DNA from: Intrasporangium calvum DSM 43043
GTDB lineage: Bacteria; Actinomycetota; Actinomycetes; Actinomycetales; Dermatophilaceae
Length of the DNA: 64,000 bases
Direction of reading: 5' to 3'
Assembly: GCF_000184685.1 (NCBI RefSeq)
Contig: NC_014830.1
Location: forward strand, 3,224,001 to 3,288,000
Of this stretch, positions 9,184-18,630 are shown piece after piece. Under the pieces are notes generated by a model that saw nothing but the letters and a program-made list of their open reading frames with translations, did no database searches and was not told the origin of the DNA. Made by a program: the position numbers and the translations under genes. The stretch's first letter is position 1; every line of letters begins with the position of its first letter.

Positions 9184-10125
9184 TCACTTGACGGAGCCCT
9201 GGGTGAGCCCGCCGACCAGCTGCCGCTGGAACGCCAGGTACAGCGCGACGACGGGGATCGAGGCGAGCAGGGCCCCGGCCGCGAACTGGCCGAAGAACTG
9301 GTTCGAGTCGTTGCCGAGCGTCATGCCGTAGAGGCCCACGCCGAGCGTCTGGTTCTCGACGTCGGTGAGGAAGATGCTGGCGAGCATGAACTCGCCGTAG
9401 AGCCCGACGAACACGAGCATGAAGACCGTCACGAGGATGGGCATGACCAGACGCAGGGTGATCGTGAAGAAGATCCGGGCGTGGCTGGCCCCGTCGACCG
9501 TCGCCGCCTCGTCGAGCTCCTTCGGCACCGTGTCGAAGTAGCCCTTGAGCAGCCAGACGTTGGACCCCATCGCGCCGCCGAGATAGGCCAGGATCAGGCC
9601 GATGGACGTGTTGAGCCCGAACGCCGGCAGGACGTCACCGATCCTCGCGAAGGTGATGTAGAGGGCCACCAGCGCGAGCATCGCGGGGAACATCTGCAGG
9701 AGCAGGAGCGCGAGCATCCCCGGACGGCGCCCGGTGAACCGCAGGCGGGAGAACGCGAAGGCTGCGCAGGCGCCGATGAACACTGCCGCCAGCGCCCCCA
9801 GCCCGGAGATGACCATCGAGTTCTTGTACCAGCTCCAGTAGGGGCGGGCCGGGTCCGAGAAGAGCTTGTCGAAGTTGCTCAGCGAGAACCCCGACGGCAG
9901 CAGGCTGGCCGTGTTGAGCGTGCCGCTCGGGTTGGTCGCCGCCGAGTAGATGAAGACGATCGGGAAGAGCGCCCAGACCAGGGCGAGGACGCCGAGCAGG
10001 TGCCGCCACCAGACCCGGCTGCCCATGCCGCCGCGATCCGGCGACTCGATGTGGCGACCCGCAGCGGCATCGACTCTGGTCTCCAGCCGGGGGTCGGTGG
10101 GCAGGGGTGCGTTCACGGTGGACAT
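9184..10125 (-). CDS. malG: ABC sugar transporter permease, MalG type
   Basis: 313-aa inner-membrane permease with about six membrane segments and the EAA loop KELDEAATVDGASHARIFFTITL, which contacts the ATPase. The start overlaps the malF stop (TGATG). Pairs with the MalF-type permease, the lipoprotein MalE-type binding protein and probably the divergently encoded MsmX-type ATPase. The symbol reflects family and operon layout; true substrate (maltose, maltodextrin or trehalose) is not shown by sequence alone. Confidence 0.92.
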   Translation of the reverse strand: MSTVNAPLPTDPRLETRVDAAAGRHIESPDRGGMGSRVWWRHLLGVLALVWALFPIVFIYSAATNPSGTLNTASLLPSGFSLSNFDKLFSDPARPYWSWYKNSMVISGLGALAAVFIGACAAFAFSRLRFTGRRPGMLALLLLQMFPAMLALVALYITFARIGDVLPAFGLNTSIGLILAYLGGAMGSNVWLLKGYFDTVPKELDEAATVDGASHARIFFTITLRLVMPILVTVFMLVFVGLYGEFMLASIFLTDVENQTLGVGLYGMTLGNDSNQFFGQFAAGALLASIPVVALYLAFQRQLVGGLTQGSVK

Positions 10126-11669
10126 CAGTTGACCTCCTCGAGGGCCTTGGTCTGGCGGAACGCCGGGATCGTCATGAGCGCGACGATGATGAAGATGACG
10201 ACGGACACCGCCGCGGCGAAGCCGTAGTTCGGTGCGCTGCCCGAGAACGCGAGCCGGTAGGCGTAGGTGATGAGCAGGTCGCTCGAGCCGATGCTCGTGT
10301 CGTTGCCGTCGAACGGGCCACCCTTGGTGAGCAGGTAGATGAGCCCGAAGTTGTTGAAGTTGAAGGCGAACGACGCGATGAGGAGCGGGCCGACCGCCAC
10401 GAGCAGCAGCGGCATGATGATCGAGCGCAGGGTCCGGAAGGCGTTGGCGCCGTCGATGGTCGCCGCTTCCCGGACGTCCTGCGGGATCGACTGGAGCGCC
10501 CCGGTGCAGACGATGAACATGTAGGGGAAGCCGAGCCACAGGTTGGTGATGAGGATCGCGGCCTTCGCCCCCCAGGGTGAGCCGAGCCAGTCGACGTTGA
10601 GGCCGAGGGTGCCGTTGATCAGGCCGTAGTCCTGGTTGAACATGCCCCGCCACACGAGCGCGGTGATGAACCCCGGCAGCGCGTACGGGAGGATCAGCAG
10701 CGACCGGTAGACGGCCTTGCCCTTGAGCCGCGGGTCGTTGAAGAGCAGGGCGATCAGCATGCCGAGCAGGAACGTCGAGAGCACGGAGACCACGGCGAAG
10801 ACGAGGTTCCAGACGAAGATCTTGGCGAAGCCGGCCCGCAGGGTCTCGTCCGTGAAGATCCGCGAGAAGTTCGAGAAGCCGACGTTCTCCTGCCATCCCT
10901 GCGGGAAGGCCACGGACGGGTCGGCCGTACTGACCCACCGGGCGTTCTTCGGCTCGTAGACGGTCGGCGGCGTCGTGCTCGAGTCGGTCAGCCGGTCCGC
11001 GGCCGCGTCGTAGGTGACGGACGGCTTGCCCTCGAAGGCCTCCGAGAGTCCGACGGGCTTGATCCCGCCGCCGTCGCCGGTCGGGACGGCGAGCGCCGAG
11101 AGGTCCTTGCTCCGCGCGTTGACCTCGCGGGCGGTGAGGATCGTGTAGCCGGGCGCCTTGGTGATCTTGCCCGTCGTCGTCTTCTCGACGCCCTCGGCCG
11201 GCAGCGGCTCGAGGCCGCCCGGCTCGCCGACGAACGTCGTGCCGTCGGGCTTCGTCAGCAGGAGGACGAGATCGCCGGTCGTCGCCGACGCCCCTTCCCT
11301 GGTCGCGACGGACATCCGGTAGCGGGGGCTGTTCGGGACCTCGCGCACGGACTGGGCGATGATGTCGGTGACCGTCTCCTCCTTGGAGATGAGGTGGCCG
11401 TCACCGTAGTTCGTGAGGGAGAGGCTGGCCGTGAAGATGATCGGCCAGAGCTGGAACGCGACGAGGAGCAGCATCCCGGGGAGCAGGTACTTCAGCGGCA
11501 CGTTCCGGCGCGTTCCGTAGACGGCGAGGATGCCGATGCCGACCATGCCGGCGACGATGACGGCCATGGTGTTCCCGGCGATCGCGAGCTGCGTCGCGAT
11601 CCACAGGACACCGGCCAGGGCCAGCGCGATGAGCACCCACTTGATGACGAGTGCGGTGAGCTTGGTCAT
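10125..11669 (-). CDS. malF: ABC sugar transporter permease, MalF type
   Basis: Inner-membrane permease of 514 aa, larger than MalG because of a long extracytoplasmic loop (about residues 90-260) between the third and fourth membrane segments, a MalF hallmark. The EAA loop is DVREAATIDGANAFRTLRSII. Start ATG at 11669 is preceded by AGGAAG at good spacing; an alternative ATG at 11702 would add 11 basic residues but lacks a clear ribosome-binding site. Separated from malE by a cluster of three hairpins, which may reduce permease expression relative to the binding protein. Confidence 0.92.
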   Translation of the reverse strand: MTKLTALVIKWVLIALALAGVLWIATQLAIAGNTMAVIVAGMVGIGILAVYGTRRNVPLKYLLPGMLLLVAFQLWPIIFTASLSLTNYGDGHLISKEETVTDIIAQSVREVPNSPRYRMSVATREGASATTGDLVLLLTKPDGTTFVGEPGGLEPLPAEGVEKTTTGKITKAPGYTILTAREVNARSKDLSALAVPTGDGGGIKPVGLSEAFEGKPSVTYDAAADRLTDSSTTPPTVYEPKNARWVSTADPSVAFPQGWQENVGFSNFSRIFTDETLRAGFAKIFVWNLVFAVVSVLSTFLLGMLIALLFNDPRLKGKAVYRSLLILPYALPGFITALVWRGMFNQDYGLINGTLGLNVDWLGSPWGAKAAILITNLWLGFPYMFIVCTGALQSIPQDVREAATIDGANAFRTLRSIIMPLLLVAVGPLLIASFAFNFNNFGLIYLLTKGGPFDGNDTSIGSSDLLITYAYRLAFSGSAPNYGFAAAVSVVIFIIVALMTIPAFRQTKALEEVN

Positions 11670-11720
11670 GAGCCACTTCCTCTTGCGCCGGCCCGGCGCC
11701 ATTGCCGTAGATGCAGGAAG

Positions 11721-11795
11721 GGGGAGCCGGTGAAGCTCCCCTGAGCCCCCGTCCGGGGGGACGGACCTCCGGGACCCGCCGCTGGGGCGGGTCCC
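11721..11795. terminator. Three intercistronic hairpins between malE and malF
   Basis: Three stem-loops in series: GGGGAGC/GCTCCCC (11721-11741), CCGTCC/GGACGG (11749-11764) and a 10-bp GC stem GGGACCCGCC/GGCGGGTCCC (11771-11795). No T-run, so probably RNA-stabilising or partial termination, the classical way to make more binding protein than permease. Confidence 0.6.
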
Positions 11796-11820
11796 GGGAA
11801 CCGTTTCAGATCAAGGGAGC

Positions 11821-13140
11821 TCAGCCCTTGGCGATGTTCGCCGCAATTTCCTTGGCGGCCGCGTCAAGACGCGTCTTCGGGTCGGACTTGCCGGAGATGA
11901 TGTCGGCGGTCGCCTGGCCGAAGGGGCCCCAGACCGAGTTCATCGCCGGGATGTTCGGCATCGGGAGACCGTCGGCACCGGCCTCGTACCAGGCCTTGAC
12001 GTCGGGGTCGCTCGCGGCCACCTCGTCGTAGGCCTCCTTGAGGGCCGGCGGGCGCTTGCCGACCTCGAAGAGGGCCAGCTGGACCTCCTTGCGCGGGATG
12101 TAGTTCGTGACGAACTCCTGCGCGAGCGTCGCGTTCTTCGCCTTGCTGGACACGTAGAACATCTGCACACCGAGGAACGGCTTCATCGCGCCGCCGCCGG
12201 TGAGGCTGGGGAGCGGGGCGATGCCGTAGTTGACGCCGGCGTCCTTGGCCTTGGCGACGCTCCACGGGCCGCTGATCATGAACGGAGCGGCCTTCGTGTC
12301 GAAGAGCGCGTCCTGGTTCGTGTCGTCGACGTTGGTGGAGAGGATCTTCTTCTTGCCGAGAGCGGCGAGGACCTCACCACCCTTGATGGAGCCGGGGCTG
12401 TTCACGAGGAGCTTGTTGGGGTCGTAGTCGCCGTTGTCCTTCACGGCGAAGATGCCGCCGTCGGGGAAGGCCGACAGGTACGGGTAGGCGAAGTAGGCGT
12501 TGCCCGTCTTGGAGACGAACTGCGACAGGACCTGCTTGGCCTTGCCCTCCTTGACGAGCTTCTCACCGGTCGCGACGAGCTCGTCCATGGTCTTGGGCGG
12601 GTTCGGGACGAGGTCCTTGTTGTACATCAGGCCGATGTTCTCGACGGCGTAGGGAACGCCGTAGGCCTGGCCGTTGAACTTCGTCGCGGCGATGGCGTTC
12701 GGCAGGAACTTCGACGCGACGTCGGCCGAGAGGTTGATCGGGGCGACGGTGGAGTTCTGGACGAGCTCGCCGAGCCAGTCGTGGGCACCGACGATGACGT
12801 CGGGGCCCTTGCCGACCTTGGTGGCGTCCTTGAACTGGGCGCGGGTGTCGGTCGAGATCTGGACCTTGACGGTCACACCGTTCTCCGCGGCGAACTCGTC
12901 GGCGTACTTCTGGACCGGCTTGGAGCGGTCGGGGTCGGTCCAGATGACGAGGTCGACGTTGGCGTCACGGACCGGCGCAGCGGTGCCGGTCGGCGTCTCG
13001 GGCTCACCCGTCGTGGTCGCAGCGCTCGAGGTGCCGGGAGTGGGGTTGGACGGGGCGGCGGGCTCGGACCCACCACAGGCGCTGAGGGCCAGGGCGGCAA
13101 CACCCGTGACGGCAACAGCGCCGAACGCACGCTTGTGCAT
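11821..13140 (-). CDS. malE: Extracellular sugar-binding lipoprotein, MalE type
   Basis: Family 1 solute-binding lipoprotein, 439 aa. Signal peptide with lipobox LALSAC (Cys about 22), a Thr/Pro/Glu-rich spacer (25-60), then the binding domain (VDLVIWTDPDRSKPVQKYADEFA; later AAPFMISGPWSVAKAKDAGV and MNSVWGPFGQA). ATG at 13140 has AGGAG about 8 nt upstream; longer in-frame forms would put a family A repeat and promoter DNA into the protein and are rejected. First gene of the malEFG-GH13-lacI operon. Confidence 0.95.
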   Translation of the reverse strand: MHKRAFGAVAVTGVAALALSACGGSEPAAPSNPTPGTSSAATTTGEPETPTGTAAPVRDANVDLVIWTDPDRSKPVQKYADEFAAENGVTVKVQISTDTRAQFKDATKVGKGPDVIVGAHDWLGELVQNSTVAPINLSADVASKFLPNAIAATKFNGQAYGVPYAVENIGLMYNKDLVPNPPKTMDELVATGEKLVKEGKAKQVLSQFVSKTGNAYFAYPYLSAFPDGGIFAVKDNGDYDPNKLLVNSPGSIKGGEVLAALGKKKILSTNVDDTNQDALFDTKAAPFMISGPWSVAKAKDAGVNYGIAPLPSLTGGGAMKPFLGVQMFYVSSKAKNATLAQEFVTNYIPRKEVQLALFEVGKRPPALKEAYDEVAASDPDVKAWYEAGADGLPMPNIPAMNSVWGPFGQATADIISGKSDPKTRLDAAAKEIAANIAKG

Positions 13141-13222
13141 GGACTCTCCTTTGAAGCCGGGTGGCACACGCCGCCACCGGTACTCCGGACCATAGCAAGA
13201 TTTTTCAGACTTGTGGCAGTAC

Positions 13223-13242
13223 TTGCTGCAAATTTTTGCAAC
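13223..13242. promoter_or_regulatory. Candidate LacI-family operator in the malE/msmX divergent region
   Basis: AT-rich block TTGCTGCAAATTTTTGCAAC with the palindromic core GCAAA-tt-TTTGC (13228-13239, read as GCAAAAATTTGC on the other strand) and flanking CTTGC words. Similar CTTGCA-type words occur in operators of actinobacterial MalR-like regulators. Lies about 85 bp upstream of malE and 165 bp upstream of the ATPase gene. Confidence 0.5.
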
Positions 13243-13298
13243 TGGGGAGAGGCCCCATCCGACCCCGACGACCTTCGGACGTGGGGCGACGGGTGGAC

Positions 13299-13316
13299 CG
13301 AGCCCAGCGGCATACG
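13299..13316 (-). repeat. Family A repeat, exact copy
   Basis: Exact core on the minus strand in the divergent region between malE and the msmX-type gene. Confidence 0.9.
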
Positions 13317-13405
13317 ACATGATTCAGGTGCCCCCACCAACCGCGGGGACCTTTACAACGGATCGTCCGGCACGTTCCTGCCGGTGAAGGAGAGGCAAAG
13401 AAGCC

Positions 13406-14509
<1,104 letters not shown>

Positions 14510-14524
14510 CGTCGCAGACGTTCC

Positions 14525-14560
14525 GGAGGGCTGGCGCCGTCAGGGCGGTGCCAGCCCTCC
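14525..14560 (+). terminator. Hairpin terminator after the msmX-type gene
   Basis: Perfect 11-bp stem GGAGGGCTGGC / GCCAGCCCTCC with a 14-nt loop, 16 bp after the stop codon. No U-tract, common for high-GC actinobacteria. Confidence 0.7.
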
Positions 14561-14563
14561 CGC

Positions 14564-14660
14564 ATCGAAAGAGCACTTCGTCCCCGATCGAAAGAGCAGT
14601 TCGTCCCTTCAGCCGTATGCCGCTGGGCTCACTCCGCATCGAAAGAGCAGTTCGTGCCCG
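14564..14660 (+). repeat. Left composite repeat array (B-B-A-B) beside the DUF559-type gene
   Basis: Three family B units (14564-14583 with CACTTC, 14587-14606, 14638-14657) and one family A unit (14614-14631, 17/18) all in plus orientation. The array is a mirrored imperfect copy of the one at 15734-15831 on the other side of the gene. No target-site duplication is evident. Confidence 0.85.
14614..14631 (+). repeat. Family A repeat, 17/18 copy in the left array
   Basis: One mismatch at the last base (A for G). Confidence 0.85.
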
Positions 14661-14669
14661 GCTTGGTCC

Positions 14670-15674
14670 TCAGCCACCGTGGTGGCGCAACCGGCGTGCA
14701 CGCAGTTCCGCGAGCTGAAGCATTCGGGTGCTGAAGAACCGCGGGTGGATCTCACTCAGGTGCAGGGACTCGACCGGACGGTCGAGGAGGTCCGCCATCC
14801 GCAGAACCAGCCGCGATCGCGCCTCGTCGCTGTTGACGTCATCGTTCCACGTGGCGACCACCGTCCAGCAGTCCTCTTCGAAGCCAGCGAACCGCACCGC
14901 GTCGAGGGCCCGCTGGTCCTCGCTGTCGTGGAACTCGCGGCCCTGGTACTCCAGGAGCACCCGCTGCTCCGGCCACCGCATGTCCGGACGACCGAGCCAC
15001 CTGCCCGTGCTGGAGCAGATCGGGACGTTGAGCTCAGGTTCCGGGAGGCCAGCTCGACTGAGCACCAAGCGAGTTCGCGTCTCACCTGCTGACTCCGAGC
15101 CAACCCGGATCCACTCGAGCGCCTCCAAGAGGGTCAGCTTGCCCCGTGGTCGCACCCTCGCCGCCAAGGCCTCGTGCAGCGGGTCCACGGAGCCGAGCGT
15201 CGTTGCCACCGCGTCCCCCAGGACCACGAGGTCGTCGAGGCCGAAGGGGACACCGGGCCTGATGAGCTCCCCGAAATCGACCCAGGTGTCCGCCAACCCG
15301 ACCACGGCAAGACCGTGCAGGCCGACGACGTCTCGCTCGAGCAGTCCGCGGTGTCCGACGACGTTCTCGCGCCTGACGGCTCCGTCTCGTGCATCCCGCA
15401 TGACGTGCAACCGTCGGTCGTCGTCCAGGGCACGCGGTAACGGGAGGCCGTGCAGACGTGCCGCTGTCACGTGTGAGAACGCATGGCACTCCAGCACCAG
15501 CGAGGCGGCGGCGCACCTGGCGTGGAGCGACTCCGCCGGTTGCACGGTCCGGACTCCCCGGAGCGGTGACTCGAGGTCCAAGGCGTAGACCTGGCGTCGG
15601 GTCAGTCCCCACACGGTTGCCATGTCGGGGGTGAACGGTCGATGTCTCAGGGGTCGTGGCAGGCTCACAGGCAC
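14670..15674 (-). CDS. DUF559-type (Vsr-like fold) protein, AbiEi-like N-terminus
   Basis: About 334 aa. The N-terminus (LPRPLRHRPFTPDMATVWGL) matches the start of a large actinobacterial family whose first part resembles AbiEi-type antitoxin winged-helix regions. The C-terminal 110 residues look like a DUF559/Vsr PD-(D/E)XK nuclease-like fold: LPEPELNVPI, WLGRPDMRWPEQRVLLEYQGREFH and later RFAGFEEDCWTVVATWNDDV. D, E and Q of the DMRWPEQRVLLEYQG stretch are plausible metal ligands. Start uncertain: GTG at 15674, GTG at 15668 or ATG at 15623; a longer ATG form at 15770 would translate the repeats and is rejected. The gene is enclosed by mirrored composite repeat arrays, unlike any other gene here. 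Function unknown. Confidence 0.8.
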   Translation of the reverse strand: MPVSLPRPLRHRPFTPDMATVWGLTRRQVYALDLESPLRGVRTVQPAESLHARCAAASLVLECHAFSHVTAARLHGLPLPRALDDDRRLHVMRDARDGAVRRENVVGHRGLLERDVVGLHGLAVVGLADTWVDFGELIRPGVPFGLDDLVVLGDAVATTLGSVDPLHEALAARVRPRGKLTLLEALEWIRVGSESAGETRTRLVLSRAGLPEPELNVPICSSTGRWLGRPDMRWPEQRVLLEYQGREFHDSEDQRALDAVRFAGFEEDCWTVVATWNDDVNSDEARSRLVLRMADLLDRPVESLHLSEIHPRFFSTRMLQLAELRARRLRHHGG

Positions 15675-15733
15675 GCACTCGATCGTGCCGGAGAAGGCCC
15701 GTCCGCTGCGGGGCAGGAGAGCCCGCTGTGGAC

Positions 15734-15831
15734 AGAGTGCTCTTTCGATCGCCTGCGAGCCCAGCGGCATACGGCAGAGTCAGGGACGAACTGCTCCTTC
15801 GATCGGGGACGGACGAACTGCTCTTTCGATG
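15734..15831 (-). repeat. Right composite repeat array (B'-A'-B'-B') beside the DUF559-type gene
   Basis: Family B units at 15734-15751 (variant), 15785-15805 and 15811-15831, and an exact family A unit at 15756-15773, all in minus orientation. Reverse-complemented, the array matches the left array unit for unit with nearly equal spacing, so the two are imperfect inverted repeats of about 97 bp. Confidence 0.85.
15756..15773 (-). repeat. Family A repeat, exact copy in the right array
   Basis: Exact 18-bp core on the minus strand, inside the right composite array. Confidence 0.9.
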
Positions 15832-15853
15832 GGCAGCGTGCCACGATGGGGCG

Positions 15854-17098
15854 GTGAGCCTCGCGATCACCACGGCCCGGCCGGAGTCGGCACTGCTCGA
15901 CCTGCCCTGGTCCACCCCGTTGGAGGACTGGCCCGAATCCGTGCTGGCCGCGCTGCCTCGCGGGATCTCACGGCACGTCGTGCGTTTCGTCCGGCTCGGC
16001 AGCCGCGTCCTGGCCGTCAAGGAGATCAAGTCCGAGCTGGCGGACCGCGAGTACGTCATGCTGCGCAACCTGCGGCGCCTCGACGTGCCCTCGGTCGAGC
16101 CCTTCGGCGTCGTCCACGGCCGGGTCGCCGCGGACGGCACCCCCCTCGACTCGTGCCTCGTCACCCGCCACCTGCAGTACTCGCTGCCCTATCGGGCGCT
16201 GTACAGCCAGTCGCTGCGGCCCGACACCGCGGTGCGCCTCATGGACGCGCTGGCCCTGCTCCTCGTCCGGCTCCACCTCGAGGGCTTCTGGTGGGGCGAC
16301 GTCTCGCTGTCCAACACCCTGTTCCGACGGGACGCCGGAGCGTTCGCGGCCTACCTCGTCGACGCCGAGACCGGCGAGCTGCACCAGCACCTCAGCGACG
16401 GCCAGCGACAGCACGACCTCGACATCGCCCAGGTCAACATCGCGGGCGAGCTGATGGACCTGGAGGCCGGCGGCTTCCTCGAGGAGCAGGCCGACCCGTT
16501 CGAGGTCGCCAGCTCGGTCATCGAGCGCTACCACTCGCTGTGGGAGGCGCTGACGGGGACCCAGCGGTTCGAGGCCGGTGACCGGTGGCGGGTGGACGAG
16601 CGGATCCGGCAGCTCAACGAACTCGGCTTCGACGTCGACGAGCTGTCGATCACGACCGACATCGGCGGCACCCAGATCCAGATCACCCCGAAGGTCGTGG
16701 ACGCCGGGCACCACTCACGACGGCTGCTGCGCCTCACCGGCCTCGATGTCGGCGAGAACCAGGCCCGCCGGCTCCTCAACGACCTCGACGCGTACGCCGC
16801 GGCCACGGACCGGCAGGGCGACGACGAGGAGATCGTGGCCCACGAGTGGCTGGCGAAGGTGTACGAGCCGGTCACCCGGGCGGTGCCGCGGGAGCTCACC
16901 GGACGGCTCGAGCCGGCCGAGATCTTCCACGAGGTGCTCGAGCACCGGTGGTATCTCAGCGAGCGCGCCGGCCACGACATGCCCATCGAGGAAGCCCTGG
17001 CCGACTACGTCGCCACGGTCCTGCCCGGCAAGCCGATCGAGAAGTCGGTCGTCGGCGTGGACACCGTGGAGATGCCCGTCATCGCCTGGGACGACTGA
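15854..17098 (+). CDS. DUF4032 protein with kinase-like N-terminal domain
   Basis: 414-aa conserved actinobacterial protein. The N-terminal 220 residues have a RIO/APH-like kinase fold (VLAVKEIKSE with a candidate ATP-binding Lys, FWWGDVSLSNTLF as catalytic loop, AYLVDAETGEL as metal-binding Asp loop), followed by a DUF4032 region (about 230-400). GTG start lies 6 nt after CACGAT, a leaderless-type arrangement, and no ribosome-binding site is seen. Longer upstream forms would translate repeat DNA. Ends only 4 bp before the convergent VKOR stop. Substrate unknown. Confidence 0.85.
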   Translation: MSLAITTARPESALLDLPWSTPLEDWPESVLAALPRGISRHVVRFVRLGSRVLAVKEIKSELADREYVMLRNLRRLDVPSVEPFGVVHGRVAADGTPLDSCLVTRHLQYSLPYRALYSQSLRPDTAVRLMDALALLLVRLHLEGFWWGDVSLSNTLFRRDAGAFAAYLVDAETGELHQHLSDGQRQHDLDIAQVNIAGELMDLEAGGFLEEQADPFEVASSVIERYHSLWEALTGTQRFEAGDRWRVDERIRQLNELGFDVDELSITTDIGGTQIQITPKVVDAGHHSRRLLRLTGLDVGENQARRLLNDLDAYAAATDRQGDDEEIVAHEWLAKVYEPVTRAVPRELTGRLEPAEIFHEVLEHRWYLSERAGHDMPIEEALADYVATVLPGKPIEKSVVGVDTVEMPVIAWDD

Positions 17099-17102
17099 CG
17101 CG

Positions 17103-17606
17103 CTACCGCTTCGCCGAGCGCGGCGCCGCGTCGGGATCGTCGTCCCGCGCCACCTCCGCTGCCGCGCCGGCGGGGACCGAGAGGATCTGCCCGAAGAGGA
17201 CGACGATCCACAGCGCGAACGTCGCCACGTGGACGACGGTGCACCACAGGCAGATCGCGTAGATCCGGAAGAGCTCGGCCCACACGAGGTAGAGCGCCAT
17301 CGCCAGGCCGACCGTGAGCAGCCCGAGCCGAGCCCGGTCGAGCCACGGCTCAGGGCGACGCCACACCGACGGGAGCATGAGCACGGTCACGGCGACGAAG
17401 AAGAGCAGGCCCAGCAGAGCCACTGGGACCCCGAGGAACGTCGACCACGCGCTCTCGGTGACCTTGGCGCAGTCGACGACGTCGGTGACCGTGCAGGCGA
17501 GAGTCTCGTTGCCCGTGTAGTGCTCGAAGGTCAGGTAGGCCGAGACGAGCAGCCCCACCACCGAGAGGGCGAGCGAGGTGGGGACGAGCCACCGCGGTCG
17601 AAGCAT
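17103..17606 (-). CDS. Vitamin K epoxide reductase (VKOR) family protein
   Basis: 167-aa integral membrane quinone reductase of the bacterial VKOR family, which reoxidises DsbA-like proteins during extracytoplasmic disulfide formation. About four membrane segments; the loop Cys pair is in LACTVTDVVDCAKV, with Ser/Thr-rich VTESAWSTFLGVP, and the active-site CXXC is ICLWCTVVH. The start codon overlaps the stop of the upstream thioredoxin-fold gene (TGATG), so the two are co-translated and likely work as an oxidase/reoxidase pair. Confidence 0.92.
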   Translation of the reverse strand: MLRPRWLVPTSLALSVVGLLVSAYLTFEHYTGNETLACTVTDVVDCAKVTESAWSTFLGVPVALLGLLFFVAVTVLMLPSVWRRPEPWLDRARLGLLTVGLAMALYLVWAELFRIYAICLWCTVVHVATFALWIVVLFGQILSVPAGAAAEVARDDDPDAAPRSAKR

Positions 17607-18487
17607 CACTTCTGGACCAGGGCCGCCGCTGCCGTGACGCCGGTGCTGGTGCAGACGTTGGCCGGCTGGCCGCCGGTCAGCTGGCACACCTGCGCGGCGA
17701 TCATGTTGGCGCTCGCGTCGACGGACTTGCCCACGTTGCCGGTGCCGGTCTCCATCTGGGCGACGATCTCGTTCCACCCGTTGTCACCGGTGTGCTCGAG
17801 GAACGGCTGGAGCGGGATCCCGGAGCCGGGCAGCTCGTGCGTCCCGTAGAACGTCCACGGGATACCGCCCTCGGGGTTGTACCGCTTGAACAGCGCGTCG
17901 ACGTCGGCGGGGAGGGTCTGGAGCGGCTTGAACTCCCGGTCCTTGGTCTCCCAGGCATTGAACGTCAGGTAGTCGCTCGTGTAGGTCGACTTGGTGAAGG
18001 TGATGGTGGGGATGTTGCCGTCGTTCGTCGCGGAGCGGGTCGGCGCAAGCCCCTCGAAGGAGCCGAAGCGGGACAGCGCGGCGACGATCGCCCACCGTTC
18101 GGAGGCGCAGTAGGGGCAGAACTCGGCGCCGACGTAGATCATCCGGGGCTTGCCGTCCGCGGTGAGGACCTGGCCACCTTCGACCTTCTGCGGAATGGCG
18201 TTGGCGTCAGCAGGCGCACCTGCGGCGTCGAAGGTCGCGGCGGGGATCGCGGCGAGCTTGGGGATGAACGCGGCGGCCGAGCCTGTCGTCGTGGCGCCCG
18301 GATCGCCCGTGCTCTTGTTGTTGGCGATGGCGACGCCGACCGCCACGGCGATGATGACGACGACCACCGCCACGGCGGCCGCGATCATCTGCTTCTGCTG
18401 CCGCTCCTTGCGCGCCTGCGCGGCACGCATCTCCGCAGCGCGCGCGGTCACCTCGGCGCGATTGCTCTTCCCCACGGGGCACCCCAT
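17606..18487 (-). CDS. Membrane-anchored thioredoxin-fold (DUF929-like) protein
   Basis: 293 aa. Basic, Gln/Arg-rich cytoplasmic N-terminus, one membrane anchor (about 35-55, AAAVAVVVVIIAVAVGVAI), then an extracytoplasmic domain with the redox motif GAEFCPYCASERWAIV, matching the DUF929 thioredoxin-like family. Two further Cys (QVCQLTGG, NVCTSTG) near the C-terminus may form a structural disulfide. Start could be ATG at 18487 or the in-frame GTG 4 codons later. Coupled to VKOR, implying a role in disulfide formation or copper/redox handling outside the membrane (inference). Confidence 0.85.
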   Translation of the reverse strand: MGCPVGKSNRAEVTARAAEMRAAQARKERQQKQMIAAAVAVVVVIIAVAVGVAIANNKSTGDPGATTTGSAAAFIPKLAAIPAATFDAAGAPADANAIPQKVEGGQVLTADGKPRMIYVGAEFCPYCASERWAIVAALSRFGSFEGLAPTRSATNDGNIPTITFTKSTYTSDYLTFNAWETKDREFKPLQTLPADVDALFKRYNPEGGIPWTFYGTHELPGSGIPLQPFLEHTGDNGWNEIVAQMETGTGNVGKSVDASANMIAAQVCQLTGGQPANVCTSTGVTAAAALVQK

Positions 18488-18571
18488 CCAGTCTGTTACT
18501 ACGCGTCGTAGGAGACCCTAACACCCAGCAGGAGCAGTCGCTCAGCGAGCCGGGAGTGCCTCGCACCACAG

Positions 18572-18589
18572 CGTATGCCGCTGGGCTCG
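18572..18589 (+). repeat. Family A repeat, exact copy
   Basis: Exact core in the intergenic region between the thioredoxin-fold gene and the rlmB end, both on the minus strand. Confidence 0.9.
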
Positions 18590-18630
18590 GTCCCCGGAGC
18601 AGGCCCCCTCAGGCGCCTCCCGCCCTCCCG

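Noticed and set aside
15623-15770. N-terminal extension of the DUF559-type protein
   Set aside because: The extra residues (MPLGSQAIERALC...) are translations of repeats A and B and do not match the family start.
14564-15831. Clustered short repeats as a CRISPR array
   Set aside because: Units differ in spacing and orientation, there are no unique spacers of uniform length, and no cas genes are near.
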